Of a stretch of 64,000 bases of DNA, positions 26,019 to 34,747 are shown one piece after another (the first letter of the stretch is position 1; each line of letters starts with the position of its first letter). Under the pieces are notes generated by a model that had not been told where the DNA came from, ran no database searches, and saw only the letters and a program-made list of their open reading frames with translations. Source of the stretch: Phycisphaerales bacterium (GTDB taxonomy: Bacteria; Planctomycetota; Phycisphaerae; Phycisphaerales; SM1A02); contig SIAK01000001.1 in the NCBI GenBank assembly GCA_009691805.1, forward strand, positions 62,001 to 126,000. The letters are read 5' to 3'. Position numbers and translations under genes: made by a program.

Positions 26019-27524
26019 TTGCGCGCGCGCCGCGCAATCGCGGGTACGGTGGCGATCGTGGAATCCTTCGAATCAAAAGACAGTGGCTTCGGCCCAGATG
26101 GCGCATCGCGCGGACGCTTCAAGAAGCGCACCGGCGTTGCGGACGGCGTCGCCTTACAACAAGTAGCGTCGCTGTTTTCAGCAACGCCACCGATGGCAGT
26201 CGAAGCTGAGCAAAGTTTGATTGGCTCGATCTTGTGGGATCCGAAGGTGCTCGGCGATGTCTTGCAGATTGTGCGCAGCGGTGTGGACTTCTCGCAGCCG
26301 CGACATGCGCGCATCTACGACGCGATGATCGAGCTCTACGATAAGACTGCATCGGTCGATGCGATTGCGTTGCAAACGCTGTTGCGGGATCGAGGCATTC
26401 TTGAAGAAGTCGGCGGCATCGATTACATCCTCTCGCTCGCGGAAGCTGTCGCGAGTCCTGTGCATGCGCCGCACTACGCGCGCATCATTCGCGAGAAGGC
26501 AACTGTGCGCGAGCTTATCGAAGCCGCGGGCGAGATTCTGGCGGAAGCGCATCAGAGTCATGACCCCGCGCAGCAGGTGCTTGAACGCGCGGAGCAGCGG
26601 ATCTTCCGCATCGCGCAGCGCCGAGAGAGTGCAAGCTTCGCATCCATGAAAGACCTCGTCGATGAGACGATGCGCATCATTGAGGCAAGCGATGGCAAGG
26701 GATTCATGGGTGTGCGCACGGGCTATCTAGCCATCGATGAGATGATGAACGGATTGCAGAATGGCGAGATGATCATTCTCGCGGCGCGGCCTTCGATGGG
26801 CAAGACAGCGCTCGCGCTCAACCTCATGGAGAACATCGCGCTGTTGGGCGTGCCCTCGGCGATGTTCAGTCTTGAAATGAGTCGGCAGCAACTGGTGCAG
26901 CGCATGTTGAGCGCGCGCGGCGGCATCGATGGTCAGAAGATGCGTCGACACATGCTTGGTGGAGATGATCACCGTCGTCTCATGAGCGCGTGCGACGACT
27001 TGTCGAAGGCGCCGATCTACATCGACGACTCGCCAGGTCTTTCTCTGCTCGGCATGCGTTCGAAGGCGCGTCGATTGAAGGAGCAGTTTGGAATTGGCTT
27101 CATCGCGATTGATTACCTGCAGCTCATGTCGAGCGGTACGAAGGTCGAAAGTCGACAGATTGAAGTCTCGGAGATTTCGCGCGGTATCAAAGCGATGGCG
27201 CGCGAACTCGAGCTGCCCGTGCTCTGTCTTTCGCAGCTCAATCGCGCAGCGGAACAACGCGAAGGACATCGTCCGCGCATGAGCGACCTTCGCGAGTCAG
27301 GGTCGATTGAACAGGACGCCGACGTTGTTGCGATGCTCCACCGTGAGGCGTACTACCACCGACAGGATCCTAATTGGCTTGACGCGAATCCTGAGAAGGA
27401 GAACACGGCAGAGTTGATCGTCTGCAAGCAGCGCAACGGTCCAACAGGCACGGTGAATCTCATCTGGGATGGCGACACGACGCGATTCAAGACGATGGCG
27501 TATTCAAGTTCCGACATTCATTGA
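26019..27524 (+). CDS. dnaB: Replicative DNA helicase DnaB
   Basis: 501 residues from a TTG at 26019; GTG at 26049 or 26058 and ATG at 26193 are also in frame, so the start is uncertain. The conserved part begins near PMAVEAEQSLIGSILWDP. The N-terminal domain is followed by a RecA-like helicase core: Walker A AARPSMGKTALALNL, FSLEMSRQQLVQRML, Walker B GFIAIDYLQLMSSG, SQLNRAAEQR and RESGSIEQDADVV. It unwinds DNA at the replication fork as a hexamer. The unconserved N-terminal extension of up to 58 residues is the doubtful portion. No intein is visible. Its stop codon is the first base triplet of a tandem repeat array. Confidence 0.95.
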   Translation: MRARRAIAGTVAIVESFESKDSGFGPDGASRGRFKKRTGVADGVALQQVASLFSATPPMAVEAEQSLIGSILWDPKVLGDVLQIVRSGVDFSQPRHARIYDAMIELYDKTASVDAIALQTLLRDRGILEEVGGIDYILSLAEAVASPVHAPHYARIIREKATVRELIEAAGEILAEAHQSHDPAQQVLERAEQRIFRIAQRRESASFASMKDLVDETMRIIEASDGKGFMGVRTGYLAIDEMMNGLQNGEMIILAARPSMGKTALALNLMENIALLGVPSAMFSLEMSRQQLVQRMLSARGGIDGQKMRRHMLGGDDHRRLMSACDDLSKAPIYIDDSPGLSLLGMRSKARRLKEQFGIGFIAIDYLQLMSSGTKVESRQIEVSEISRGIKAMARELELPVLCLSQLNRAAEQREGHRPRMSDLRESGSIEQDADVVAMLHREAYYHRQDPNWLDANPEKENTAELIVCKQRNGPTGTVNLIWDGDTTRFKTMAYSSSDIH

Positions 27525-27750
27525 TGCTCGCACCGCTCGGGCATTGATGCTCGCACGGCTCGGGCATTGATGCTCGCACGGCTCGGGCATTGATGCTCGC
27601 ACGGCTCGGGCATTGATGCTCGCACGGCTCGGGCATTGATGCTCGCACGGCTCGGGCATTGATGCTCGCACCGCTCGGGCATTGATGCTCGCACGGCTCG
27701 GGCATTGATGCTCGCACGGCTCGGGCATTGACTCTCGCGCCATTCGGGCT
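27522..27750. repeat. Array of nine 23-bp tandem repeats starting at the dnaB stop codon
   Basis: The 23-bp unit TGATGCTCGCACGG (then CTCGGGCAT) recurs nine times head to tail from 27522 to 27728, and a degenerate tenth unit runs to about 27750. Units 1 and 7 carry CCG in place of CGG; the others are identical. The first TGA is the dnaB stop. Each junction can fold in RNA as CGGGCA-UUGA-UGCUCG, a 6-bp stem with a tetraloop. There are no spacers, so this is not CRISPR. Because 23 is not a multiple of three, all three minus-strand frames are open across the array; these are artefacts. Confidence 0.95.
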
Positions 27751-27831
27751 GAATCACTTCTTCTATGCTGTTGCAATCCTTGGCGCTGTTGGGCGTTTCA
27801 TGCCCGCGCCTAGGGAGTTCGCCGCGACAGC

Positions 27832-28530
27832 ATGCCGATGGAACCGCTTTCTGATTCGAAGCCTGAAGCAGCACCGACTCCGCTCGCGGATGCGGTCGTG
27901 CATGCGACTGCCAATGCGACCGACCGTGCAGCTGAAGATGCGTCGACAAATGGTTTGCAAGGAGCGGCGCTTGAGCGTGTGCTTCGCGATGCAGTCGCAG
28001 GCGACGCGCGCGCGTGGGAGCAATTGGTCGCGAGTTTCGCTCCGCGTATTCATGGTCTCGTGCGCGCGCATGTGACCGACACCGATCTTGCGATGGAGAT
28101 CGTGCAGTCGACCTTCACCACAGTCGCCACGAAACTTGCGGGTTATGTGGAGAGTGGACGGTTTGAGCCGTGGATTTTTCGCATCGCGATGAATCGACTG
28201 CGTGATGAGCTGCGCCGACGCAAGCGTCACGCGAAGCCGATGGATCAGAATTTTTTCGAAGGTGCGCGCAAGGTCGGTGGCAGCGATGCTGTGGAAGTTG
28301 CGGGTGCAGCGATGGACCGTGCGATCACGGCGGATCGACTGCAGGCAGCACTCGCGCAACTGAATGAAACGGATCGCGAGATTGTCGACCTTCGCCACTT
28401 TGGTGGCATGAGTTTCAAAGAACTGACCGAGCATTTCAAGGAGCCGCTCGGCACCTTGCTCGCTCGTCACCACCGCGCTCTTCGCAAGCTTCGCGGGCTC
28501 TTGGAAGGTCTGGGGGTCGACGATGTTTGA
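27832..28530 (+). CDS. ECF-type RNA polymerase sigma factor
   Basis: 232 residues; ATG at 27832 or 27838. The first 50 residues are Ala-rich and poorly conserved. Sigma region 2 is about residues 55-130 (AWEQLVASFAPRIHGLVRAHV, AMEIVQSTFTTVATKL and the promoter-melting segment FRIAMNRLRDELRRRKR). Region 4 is about 165-225 (LNETDREIVDLRHFGGMSFKEL and the HTH part LGTLLARHHRALRKLRGLL). It would direct RNA polymerase to a specific regulon. A single-helix membrane protein gene follows 153 bp downstream and may be its anti-sigma factor. Confidence 0.9.
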   Translation: MPMEPLSDSKPEAAPTPLADAVVHATANATDRAAEDASTNGLQGAALERVLRDAVAGDARAWEQLVASFAPRIHGLVRAHVTDTDLAMEIVQSTFTTVATKLAGYVESGRFEPWIFRIAMNRLRDELRRRKRHAKPMDQNFFEGARKVGGSDAVEVAGAAMDRAITADRLQAALAQLNETDREIVDLRHFGGMSFKELTEHFKEPLGTLLARHHRALRKLRGLLEGLGVDDV

Positions 28531-28683
28531 GTGCGGGTTGTGTTGCCGAGACCGAGAATGTGCGTTTCTACGCTCTCACACGGACACATCATATTTGCGC
28601 ATCCACAGTACGTTCGGCAATGGCAGGGTACGCGCGGCGTTGAACACACCAGACAAGAGTCGAGTCTGGACAGGAGCACGAGC

Positions 28684-29241
28684 ATGACGCAGGATTCAGA
28701 ATGCAATCTTTTCGATGAAGGCGACGAGCAGCTTGCAATGCAGCTTGACGCGCTGGGTCGCAACGCGCGACGCCTCGATCCCGAATCGATCGCGCGCATC
28801 GCGCGAATTTCTGCGGCGTCACTTCCGAAGCGCCGAGCTTCTGCTCCATCGTCGCTGCGTTTGTTCTTCGCTACGCCGGCGGCGCGTTACGCGATGGCTG
28901 CCGCGTTGATCGCGGCGATCACACTTGCCACCGCGTATCTCACGACTCGAAAGACTGCGACCAACGATGTATTCGTCGCGCCGCGCGAATTGGCGATCGA
29001 AGACAGCAACGACGAATTGCTTCCGATGCACGTCGAGCGCGCGCTCGCACGCGAAGTTTCTTTCGAAGAATCTTCACCTGCTCGGCTCAGCGAATCAGCA
29101 TTGCTCCAACTCGCGTCGCATGATCTTGAGCCAACGGCGTCCGTGGAACCCTTCGGTGCGGTGCTTGCGTCGCGCGCTGTTCGCTACGACGAGTTTGAAG
29201 CGGAGATGCGTGACCTTGCAGGTGAAGGCTCTACCTTCTAG
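28684..29241 (+). CDS. Single-pass membrane protein, probable anti-sigma factor
   Basis: 185 residues from the ATG at 28684, with AGGAG 8 nt upstream. The cytoplasmic N-terminal 60 residues are charged (FDEGDEQLAMQLDALGRNARRLDPESIARI). One membrane helix (YAMAAALIAAITLATAYL) is followed by an acidic periplasmic part of about 95 residues. Topology and position directly after an ECF sigma gene suggest an anti-sigma factor, but no ZAS/zinc motif (HxxxCxxC) or known family is visible. The function is therefore inferred from context. Confidence 0.6.
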   Translation: MTQDSECNLFDEGDEQLAMQLDALGRNARRLDPESIARIARISAASLPKRRASAPSSLRLFFATPAARYAMAAALIAAITLATAYLTTRKTATNDVFVAPRELAIEDSNDELLPMHVERALAREVSFEESSPARLSESALLQLASHDLEPTASVEPFGAVLASRAVRYDEFEAEMRDLAGEGSTF

Positions 29242-29280
29242 TCTTCGCGTGCTGCTCTCGACGCGCTTTGAGGATTTACC

Positions 29281-30009
29281 ATGCTCATGTTCACGCAACT
29301 GACACGCCGCATTGTTCGACATTCACTTTCGCACGGGTGCGTGTTGCTTGTGATGACTTCCGCGCTGTCCGCGCCTTCGTTCGCAAGCGCTCCACCTACA
29401 ACGCCGCCGGACTGGCCACGCGCAGGCGGATTCGGTCCATCAGGACATTCCTTCGGCTCTCCTGGCAGTGGCACGAACATCATTGATACGTTGGTGGGCG
29501 ACACGAGCGGACGTGATTGGACCGACAAGGATCTTGCGAGCATCATTGAGATTGGCGCGCAGATTTCTCCACGCTGGGGAAAGGCGTTGCAAGAGCGATT
29601 CGACTCTGATCCTCAAGAAATGAAACGCTCGCTGCGCGGTGGCGGTCGACGACTGGCAGCGATGCTCGTCTTGCGCGAGAAGGCGCCCGCCGTCTTCGAA
29701 GCGAAGATCGCAGAACTTCGCGCAGCCGCAGAATCACAGCGGTTGATGGACACATTGCTGCAAGCGCGTGCGCGCAATGCATCGCCTGAAGAGGTCGATG
29801 CGCTCGATGCCGCGCTCCTTGCAGCCGCACGCGTTGAAGTCGATCTCTCCCTGAAGACTCGCGCGGAAGAATTGCGCGCACTTGAAGATGCGCTCACCCG
29901 TTTCAAAGATGAACTCGCCGCCGACGCGGCGCACCGCGAAGAACTCTCCGCGGCATTGGTGGAACGATTGCACTCTGCGCCGCGTGGTCCCAAGCGGCCG
30001 CTGCAGTAG
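29281..30009 (+). CDS. Exported coiled-coil protein of unknown function
   Basis: 242 residues. An N-terminal signal sequence ends near SAPSFASA. A Pro/Gly-rich segment (PPDWPRAGGFGPSGHSFG) follows, and then a long helical region from about residue 75 rich in Ala, Glu, Leu and Arg (EAKIAELRAAAESQRL, LKTRAEELRALEDALTRFKDELAA). The layout resembles periplasmic stress chaperones or metal-sensor-like helical proteins, but I cannot name a family. It is the third gene after the sigma factor and might belong to its regulon operon. Confidence 0.65.
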   Translation: MLMFTQLTRRIVRHSLSHGCVLLVMTSALSAPSFASAPPTTPPDWPRAGGFGPSGHSFGSPGSGTNIIDTLVGDTSGRDWTDKDLASIIEIGAQISPRWGKALQERFDSDPQEMKRSLRGGGRRLAAMLVLREKAPAVFEAKIAELRAAAESQRLMDTLLQARARNASPEEVDALDAALLAAARVEVDLSLKTRAEELRALEDALTRFKDELAADAAHREELSAALVERLHSAPRGPKRPLQ

Positions 30010-30071
30010 TCGCATCGCGTCGTGGCGCATCGCGTCAATCGCCATCGCAGCGCCGCGGTACGCTTGCCGCC

Positions 30072-31103
30072 TTGACCGCGAATTCCTTCACAACAGTTGA
30101 ATCCCTGCATGCGCGAGGTCGCGCGCGTCATCGACTTGGCGTCACGGGGCGCATTGGTTTCGCGGTGTTCCTGACGATCGCTCTCGCATGCTCACTGAGT
30201 TTGCCGTGGAGCCTCGGCGCAGTGGGCGGGACGAGTTCCGCTGCGCGTATCGCACGCAGTGAAGCGTCGAATCTCTCGCTCAATCTTCTGCCGCCTGTGT
30301 GGAGCACCTTGGATGCAGCGGATGCCGCGCGCGTAGAGATTGCGACGAACGCGGGTCAATACATTCCTGGGCGCATGCTCGGTACGGATCGACTTGGTCG
30401 CGATGTGTTTGCGCGGTTGCTTGCGGGCGGCGCTGTGAGTTTGCTCGTGGGACTTTCTGCAGCGTTTGTCGCAGTCCTCATCGGAACGCTGTACGGCGCG
30501 CTCGCAGGCGCAGCGGCAGGGAAGACCGACGCCATTCTCATGCGCATTGTGGACATTCTCTTCGGACTTCCATCGATCTTGCTCGTCGTGCTGCTCGCCG
30601 TCGCGGTCGATGGCATTCTAGAAAGACGCGGTGATGATCTCGGTCCCGTCGCGCGGCAAGCACTCAACATCGCGACGCTGCTCGTCGCCATCGGTGGAGT
30701 TTCGTGGCTCACGATGGCGCGCGTGATTCGCGGACAAGTCTTGTCGCTGCGCGCGCAGCCGTTCATGGAGAGTTGCCGCGCCGTCGGTGTCAGTCCAGCG
30801 CGTCAATTTTTCCGTCATCTCTTGCCGAACCTGATTGGTCCCATCACGGTCTACGCCGCGCTCGCTGTGCCTGCGGCGATTCTTTCGGAAGGGTTTCTCA
30901 GTTTTCTTGGTATCGGCGTGAAAGAGCCGTTGCCGAGTTGGGGCAATCTTTGTTCAGATGCACTTCCTGAATTGAATCCCATCGAGAGTCGTTGGTGGTT
31001 GCTTGCTGCGCCTTGCCTGATGATCGCATGCACGCTCGTTTCACTGAATTTCCTCGGGGATGAATTGCAAGCGCGCTTCGATCCGATCCGCGCCAAACGC
31101 TAG
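30072..31103 (+). CDS. ABC transporter permease, DppC/OppC type
   Basis: 343 residues from a TTG at 30072; no ATG is suitably placed. A first membrane helix (IGFAVFLTIALACSLSLPWSL) and a periplasmic segment ending in MLGTDRLGRDVFARLLAG precede the binding-protein-dependent transport core. The EAA-type loop is SCRAVGVSPARQFFRHLLPNLIG. The GTDRLGRD motif is diagnostic of the C-type permease of di/oligopeptide importers. Length is normal. It precedes the solute-binding protein, and a second, enlarged C-type permease appears later in the same cluster. This one may belong to a different permease pair. Confidence 0.88.
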   Translation: MTANSFTTVESLHARGRARHRLGVTGRIGFAVFLTIALACSLSLPWSLGAVGGTSSAARIARSEASNLSLNLLPPVWSTLDAADAARVEIATNAGQYIPGRMLGTDRLGRDVFARLLAGGAVSLLVGLSAAFVAVLIGTLYGALAGAAAGKTDAILMRIVDILFGLPSILLVVLLAVAVDGILERRGDDLGPVARQALNIATLLVAIGGVSWLTMARVIRGQVLSLRAQPFMESCRAVGVSPARQFFRHLLPNLIGPITVYAALAVPAAILSEGFLSFLGIGVKEPLPSWGNLCSDALPELNPIESRWWLLAAPCLMIACTLVSLNFLGDELQARFDPIRAKR

Positions 31104-31216
31104 CCGCCGCGCGAGCGATCCATCGGTATCTGCTAGTCTTCATCTCCCCGCTGTCCTCCCGACAAGCGTGGTCGCCCGACGCTTCGGTCGTTCGAAAAAT
31201 TTGCTCGAGGTAGCGC

Positions 31217-33115
31217 ATGCAGAATCGCTTTGGATTCAAGGATTTCGTTCAGTTCCTCTTGCTCGGAACCATCGTCGTGCTCGGTTGGCTGCAACTTGTG
31301 CAGCAAGACCGCGATCGCGTGCTGCAACAAGACGTGCTCGCGAAACTCAGCGCTGTGGAGAAGAGTCTCGCGAAAGGCATCGTGGGTACCGCCGCTGCGA
31401 CTCGATCTTCTGAGACGGCCGCGATCGCCGCTAGCAGTACCGCGAAGGACCCCGCGAAGGACACCGCGTGGGCACGCCCAGGAGTCGAGATTGCATGGCA
31501 GGAGCCGTTCTCCTTCGCCACGGATCCTCGCAGCGAACCAGGGTTTCAAGAGGGCGGGGAGTTCACCGATCTCTTCGAAGCGCAACCATCGAAGCTCACG
31601 CCGATTCTCGCAGGCGATGTCTACTCAACGCGCGTCGGTGATCGCGTCTTTGATTCGCTCGGCGGATTTGATCCGAACACTCTGCGATTCGGTGGCGTGC
31701 TCGCATCCGCATGGCAACAGGATCCCGCGGGTATGTGGATTCGTGTGCGCATCCGAGACGACGCGCGCTTCTCCGACGGCGAGCCGTTGACCGCGGCGGA
31801 TGTGCGTTTCACTTTCATGGACTACATCTTCAATATGTCGATCGAAGCAGAGCGCGCGCGCTCCACGCTCGATCAGATCACCGATGTCGTCGTCATCGAT
31901 CCGCACACGGTGGAGTTTCAGTTTTCGAAATCACTCTCGTTCAATCTTCCGTACGCGCTCGGCGTCTACATCCTGCCGAAGCACTTTTATTCGAAGTTTG
32001 AGCCTGCGCAGATCAACAGTTCGACCGGCCTCATGATGGGTTCCGGTCCCTATCGATTGGAACGACTCGATCCAAGTGCGCAGTGGGCGCCTGGTCAGGA
32101 CATCGTGCTCGTGCGCAACGAGAATTACTGGGGTCCGCGCTCTCCGTTGGATAAACTGCGCTATCGCGTCGTCACCGATGATCTTGCTCGTCTTGTCGCA
32201 TACACCAACGGCGAAGGCGACCAGACGCTGCCCACAAGCCCGCAGTTTGTGAAGATGACGAAGGACGCGGATTGGGACAAGGAAAATCAATCGCTCAAGT
32301 GGATCAACATGCGCTCGGGGTATTCCTTCATCGCATGGAACGGCGGCGCGCGCAACGGCAAGCCCACACCCTTTAGCGATGTGCGCGTGCGACAGGCGAT
32401 GACAATGTGCCTCGATCGTGAACGGATGATCAAGGATATTTGGGAAGGCATCGGCATTGTCTCGAAGGGTTCCGTGAACCCCGAGAGCCCTGCGTCCGAT
32501 CCTGCGGTGAAGCCGTGGCCGTTTGATCCCGTGCGCGGCAAAGCACTGCTTGCGGAAGCAGGTTGGATGGATCGCGACGGCGACGGCGTGTTGGAGAACG
32601 CAGCGGGTGAGCCATTCGCATTTGAGTTGACGCGTTCAAGCGGCGGCGAAATCGCCGAGCGCATCGCAAACTTCTTGAAAGATGCGTATTCCAAAGTCGG
32701 CATTCGCATGGAACCGAAAGTCATCGATTGGTCGGTGATGTCAGAGATTCAGAAGGCGCGCGACTTTGATGCGCTGATCATGGGATGGAGCGCCACGGCG
32801 CCAGAAAGTGATCCGAAGCAGATCTTCCATTCGGAATCGATCAAAGAAGGCGGCGACAACTTCGCCCAATGGAATAGCCCGCGCGCGGACAAACTGATCG
32901 ACAAGATTCGCACGACGATCGACTATGACGAACGCATGAAGGTGTGGCATGAGTTTGAGGCGACGCTCCACGAGGAGCAGCCCTACACCTTCGTGCGCGT
33001 CGCGCCGTGGCTTCGCTTCGTGAAGAAGTCCATTGGCAATGTGCATCCCTACAAGTCCGCGCTTGAACCGTGGGAATTTTTCCGCTCGGGCGCGCAGGCA
33101 ACACCAGCCAACTAA
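31217..33115 (+). CDS. Membrane-tethered peptide-type solute-binding protein (SBP family 5)
   Basis: 632 residues. Instead of a lipobox or cleavable signal it has an uncleaved-looking N-terminal helix (FVQFLLLGTIVVLGWLQLV), followed by a short coiled coil (residues 30-55) and an Ala/Ser/Thr linker. The SBP_bac_5 fold begins near residue 120. Typical segments are SAWQQDPAGMWIRVRIRDDARFSDGEPLTAADVRFTF (split here: WIRVRIRDDARFSDGEPLT), YALGVYILPKHFYSKF and MGSGPYRLERLDP. DVRVRQAMTMCLDRERMI lies in the second half. It captures peptides or similar ligands for the permeases that follow and is probably anchored to the inner membrane's outer face. Confidence 0.9.
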   Translation: MQNRFGFKDFVQFLLLGTIVVLGWLQLVQQDRDRVLQQDVLAKLSAVEKSLAKGIVGTAAATRSSETAAIAASSTAKDPAKDTAWARPGVEIAWQEPFSFATDPRSEPGFQEGGEFTDLFEAQPSKLTPILAGDVYSTRVGDRVFDSLGGFDPNTLRFGGVLASAWQQDPAGMWIRVRIRDDARFSDGEPLTAADVRFTFMDYIFNMSIEAERARSTLDQITDVVVIDPHTVEFQFSKSLSFNLPYALGVYILPKHFYSKFEPAQINSSTGLMMGSGPYRLERLDPSAQWAPGQDIVLVRNENYWGPRSPLDKLRYRVVTDDLARLVAYTNGEGDQTLPTSPQFVKMTKDADWDKENQSLKWINMRSGYSFIAWNGGARNGKPTPFSDVRVRQAMTMCLDRERMIKDIWEGIGIVSKGSVNPESPASDPAVKPWPFDPVRGKALLAEAGWMDRDGDGVLENAAGEPFAFELTRSSGGEIAERIANFLKDAYSKVGIRMEPKVIDWSVMSEIQKARDFDALIMGWSATAPESDPKQIFHSESIKEGGDNFAQWNSPRADKLIDKIRTTIDYDERMKVWHEFEATLHEEQPYTFVRVAPWLRFVKKSIGNVHPYKSALEPWEFFRSGAQATPAN

Positions 33116-33169
33116 TCGCATGCGCACGCCTTGCTTCATGTTCTGTGAGTTTTTCCAAGGGCGCACCGG

Positions 33170-34747
33170 ATGCTGAATTACATCATCCGACGGATGCTCT
33201 TCATGCTGCCGACGATCATCGGCATCACGTTCGTGGTGTTCTTGCTGCTCGCGCTTTCTCCGGGCGGCATCGGTGCTGCGGCGAGTGTCTCAGGTGGTCA
33301 ACAAGATGCCTCAAAGGCGGCGATGTTGCAGGCGTATCTGGAGGATCGGTACGGACTCAATGATCCGGTGCTCGTGCAGTACGGCCGCTGGCTGCACCGC
33401 ATTTCGCCGGTGAAGTTCGGTGTGCGCGATCAAGTCACCCCCGCGGGCGAACGGTTGCAGCCGCCGAAAGTGCTCGCGCCGCCGCCGATGTTGGAGTGGC
33501 TTGGGGAAACGAAGTACCTCGCGAGTGTGGATGCATCGATCGCGCAAGTCGTCGCTGAGCGTAAGGGAAGCGCAGGTGCGGTTCTTGTCGCGACGGCCAC
33601 AGACGACAATCCACGGCAGTATCGAAAAGTTGCCAATGACGCGCTGACGGCGCGCTCGAAATACCTCGGTGCAAAGCGCGTCTTTGAAAGTGCGCTCGCG
33701 GAGTACGCAGTGGCGAGTGGTCATGGTGATGCGGGTGGCGCGTTGCTCGACCGCAAGGGCAAGATCAAGCTCGATGCACTCGCGATTACGACGCTGGATC
33801 GCAACAACGCCGCGTGGCCGAAGGTCGATGCGTCCGCGAAAGCGATGCTGGTTGCATGGGAGTTCGCGCGCGCGCAGCGAGAGGTCCTCGCGACGGCGTT
33901 TACGGAAATGCCTTTTCAGCAAGCAGGTTTCGTCGTGATCCCGGATCTCTTGTGGATCGGTCCACCAGACCTTGGCACAGCGTTTTCCAAGAGCCGTCCT
34001 GTCTCAAGTTTGATTCTCGCAGCCTTGCCTGTGACGCTGCTCTTGAATCTCATCGCGTTCCCGATCATCTACCTCATCGCGATTCCATCGGGCGTGCTTG
34101 CAAGCGCGCGCAAAGGCTCGTGGTTTGATAAAGCGTCAGGCGCGCTCTACGTCGGACTCTGGTCGATTCCAACGGTGTGGGCGGGCGTGCTCGCGATTGG
34201 CTATCTCGCGAACAAGCAGTACCTCGGCCTCTTTCCTGTCGCGGGCATGCATGATCGCGCCGCGGACGGATGGACATTCTTACCCGGCGTCCAGTACGGC
34301 GGCGACTGGCAGATGGGTTGGCTCCTCGACATGGCGTGGCATGTGGTGCTTCCTGTGGCGTGCCTGGTGTATGGCGGATTCGCAGTGCTTTCGAAGCAGA
34401 CGCGCGCGGCGATGCTCGACAATTTCAACGCGGACTACGTACGCACTGCTAAAGCTAAAGGTGTGTCACGCAAGGACGTGATCATCCACCATGTTTTCCG
34501 CAACAGCCTCCTTCCGCTCATCACGATGTTTGTCACGGTGTTTCCCGCGACGCTTGCTGGATCAGTCGTGATCGAGCGCATCTTCAGCGTGCCTGGCATG
34601 GGCAGTTTGATTCTTGACGCGATTGCGCAGCGCGATCGCGAACTCATTCTCGCGAACACATTCATGATCGCGTGCGTGAATCTTTCCGCGCTGCTCATTG
34701 CGGACATTCTCTATGCGGTCGCCGACCCACGGGTGAGTTATGAGTGA
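33170..34747 (+). CDS. ABC transporter permease, DppB/OppB type, with ~180-residue insertion
   Basis: 525 residues, about 190 more than usual. The N-terminal helix (YIIRRMLFMLPTIIGITFVVFLL) and DRYGLNDPVLVQYGRWL are standard. At about residue 84 (after ISPVKFG) the expected short loop is replaced by about 180 hydrophilic residues, largely helical, before the sequence resumes at PPDLGTAFSKSRPVSSLI. The core permease follows with DYVRTAKAKGVSRKDVIIHH and NSLLPLITMF. The insert lies in the periplasmic loop between helices 1 and 2 and may contact the unusual anchored binding protein. It overlaps the next permease gene by 8 bp. Confidence 0.88.
   Translation: MLNYIIRRMLFMLPTIIGITFVVFLLLALSPGGIGAAASVSGGQQDASKAAMLQAYLEDRYGLNDPVLVQYGRWLHRISPVKFGVRDQVTPAGERLQPPKVLAPPPMLEWLGETKYLASVDASIAQVVAERKGSAGAVLVATATDDNPRQYRKVANDALTARSKYLGAKRVFESALAEYAVASGHGDAGGALLDRKGKIKLDALAITTLDRNNAAWPKVDASAKAMLVAWEFARAQREVLATAFTEMPFQQAGFVVIPDLLWIGPPDLGTAFSKSRPVSSLILAALPVTLLLNLIAFPIIYLIAIPSGVLASARKGSWFDKASGALYVGLWSIPTVWAGVLAIGYLANKQYLGLFPVAGMHDRAADGWTFLPGVQYGGDWQMGWLLDMAWHVVLPVACLVYGGFAVLSKQTRAAMLDNFNADYVRTAKAKGVSRKDVIIHHVFRNSLLPLITMFVTVFPATLAGSVVIERIFSVPGMGSLILDAIAQRDRELILANTFMIACVNLSALLIADILYAVADPRVSYE

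Noticed and set aside
25268..26314. Minus-strand frame of 348 codons over the lipoprotein, HU and dnaB start
   Set aside because: It overlaps three better supported plus-strand genes and shows no protein family features.
27522..27750. Possible CRISPR array
   Set aside because: Units are contiguous 23-mers without spacers, and no cas gene is in the window.
27487..27949. Three overlapping minus-strand frames encoding Cys/His/Arg-rich repeats such as PEPCEHQCPS
   Set aside because: They are the 23-bp array read in three frames; the repeat length is not a multiple of three and contains no minus-strand stop, so openness is automatic. No ribosome site or conserved domain is present.
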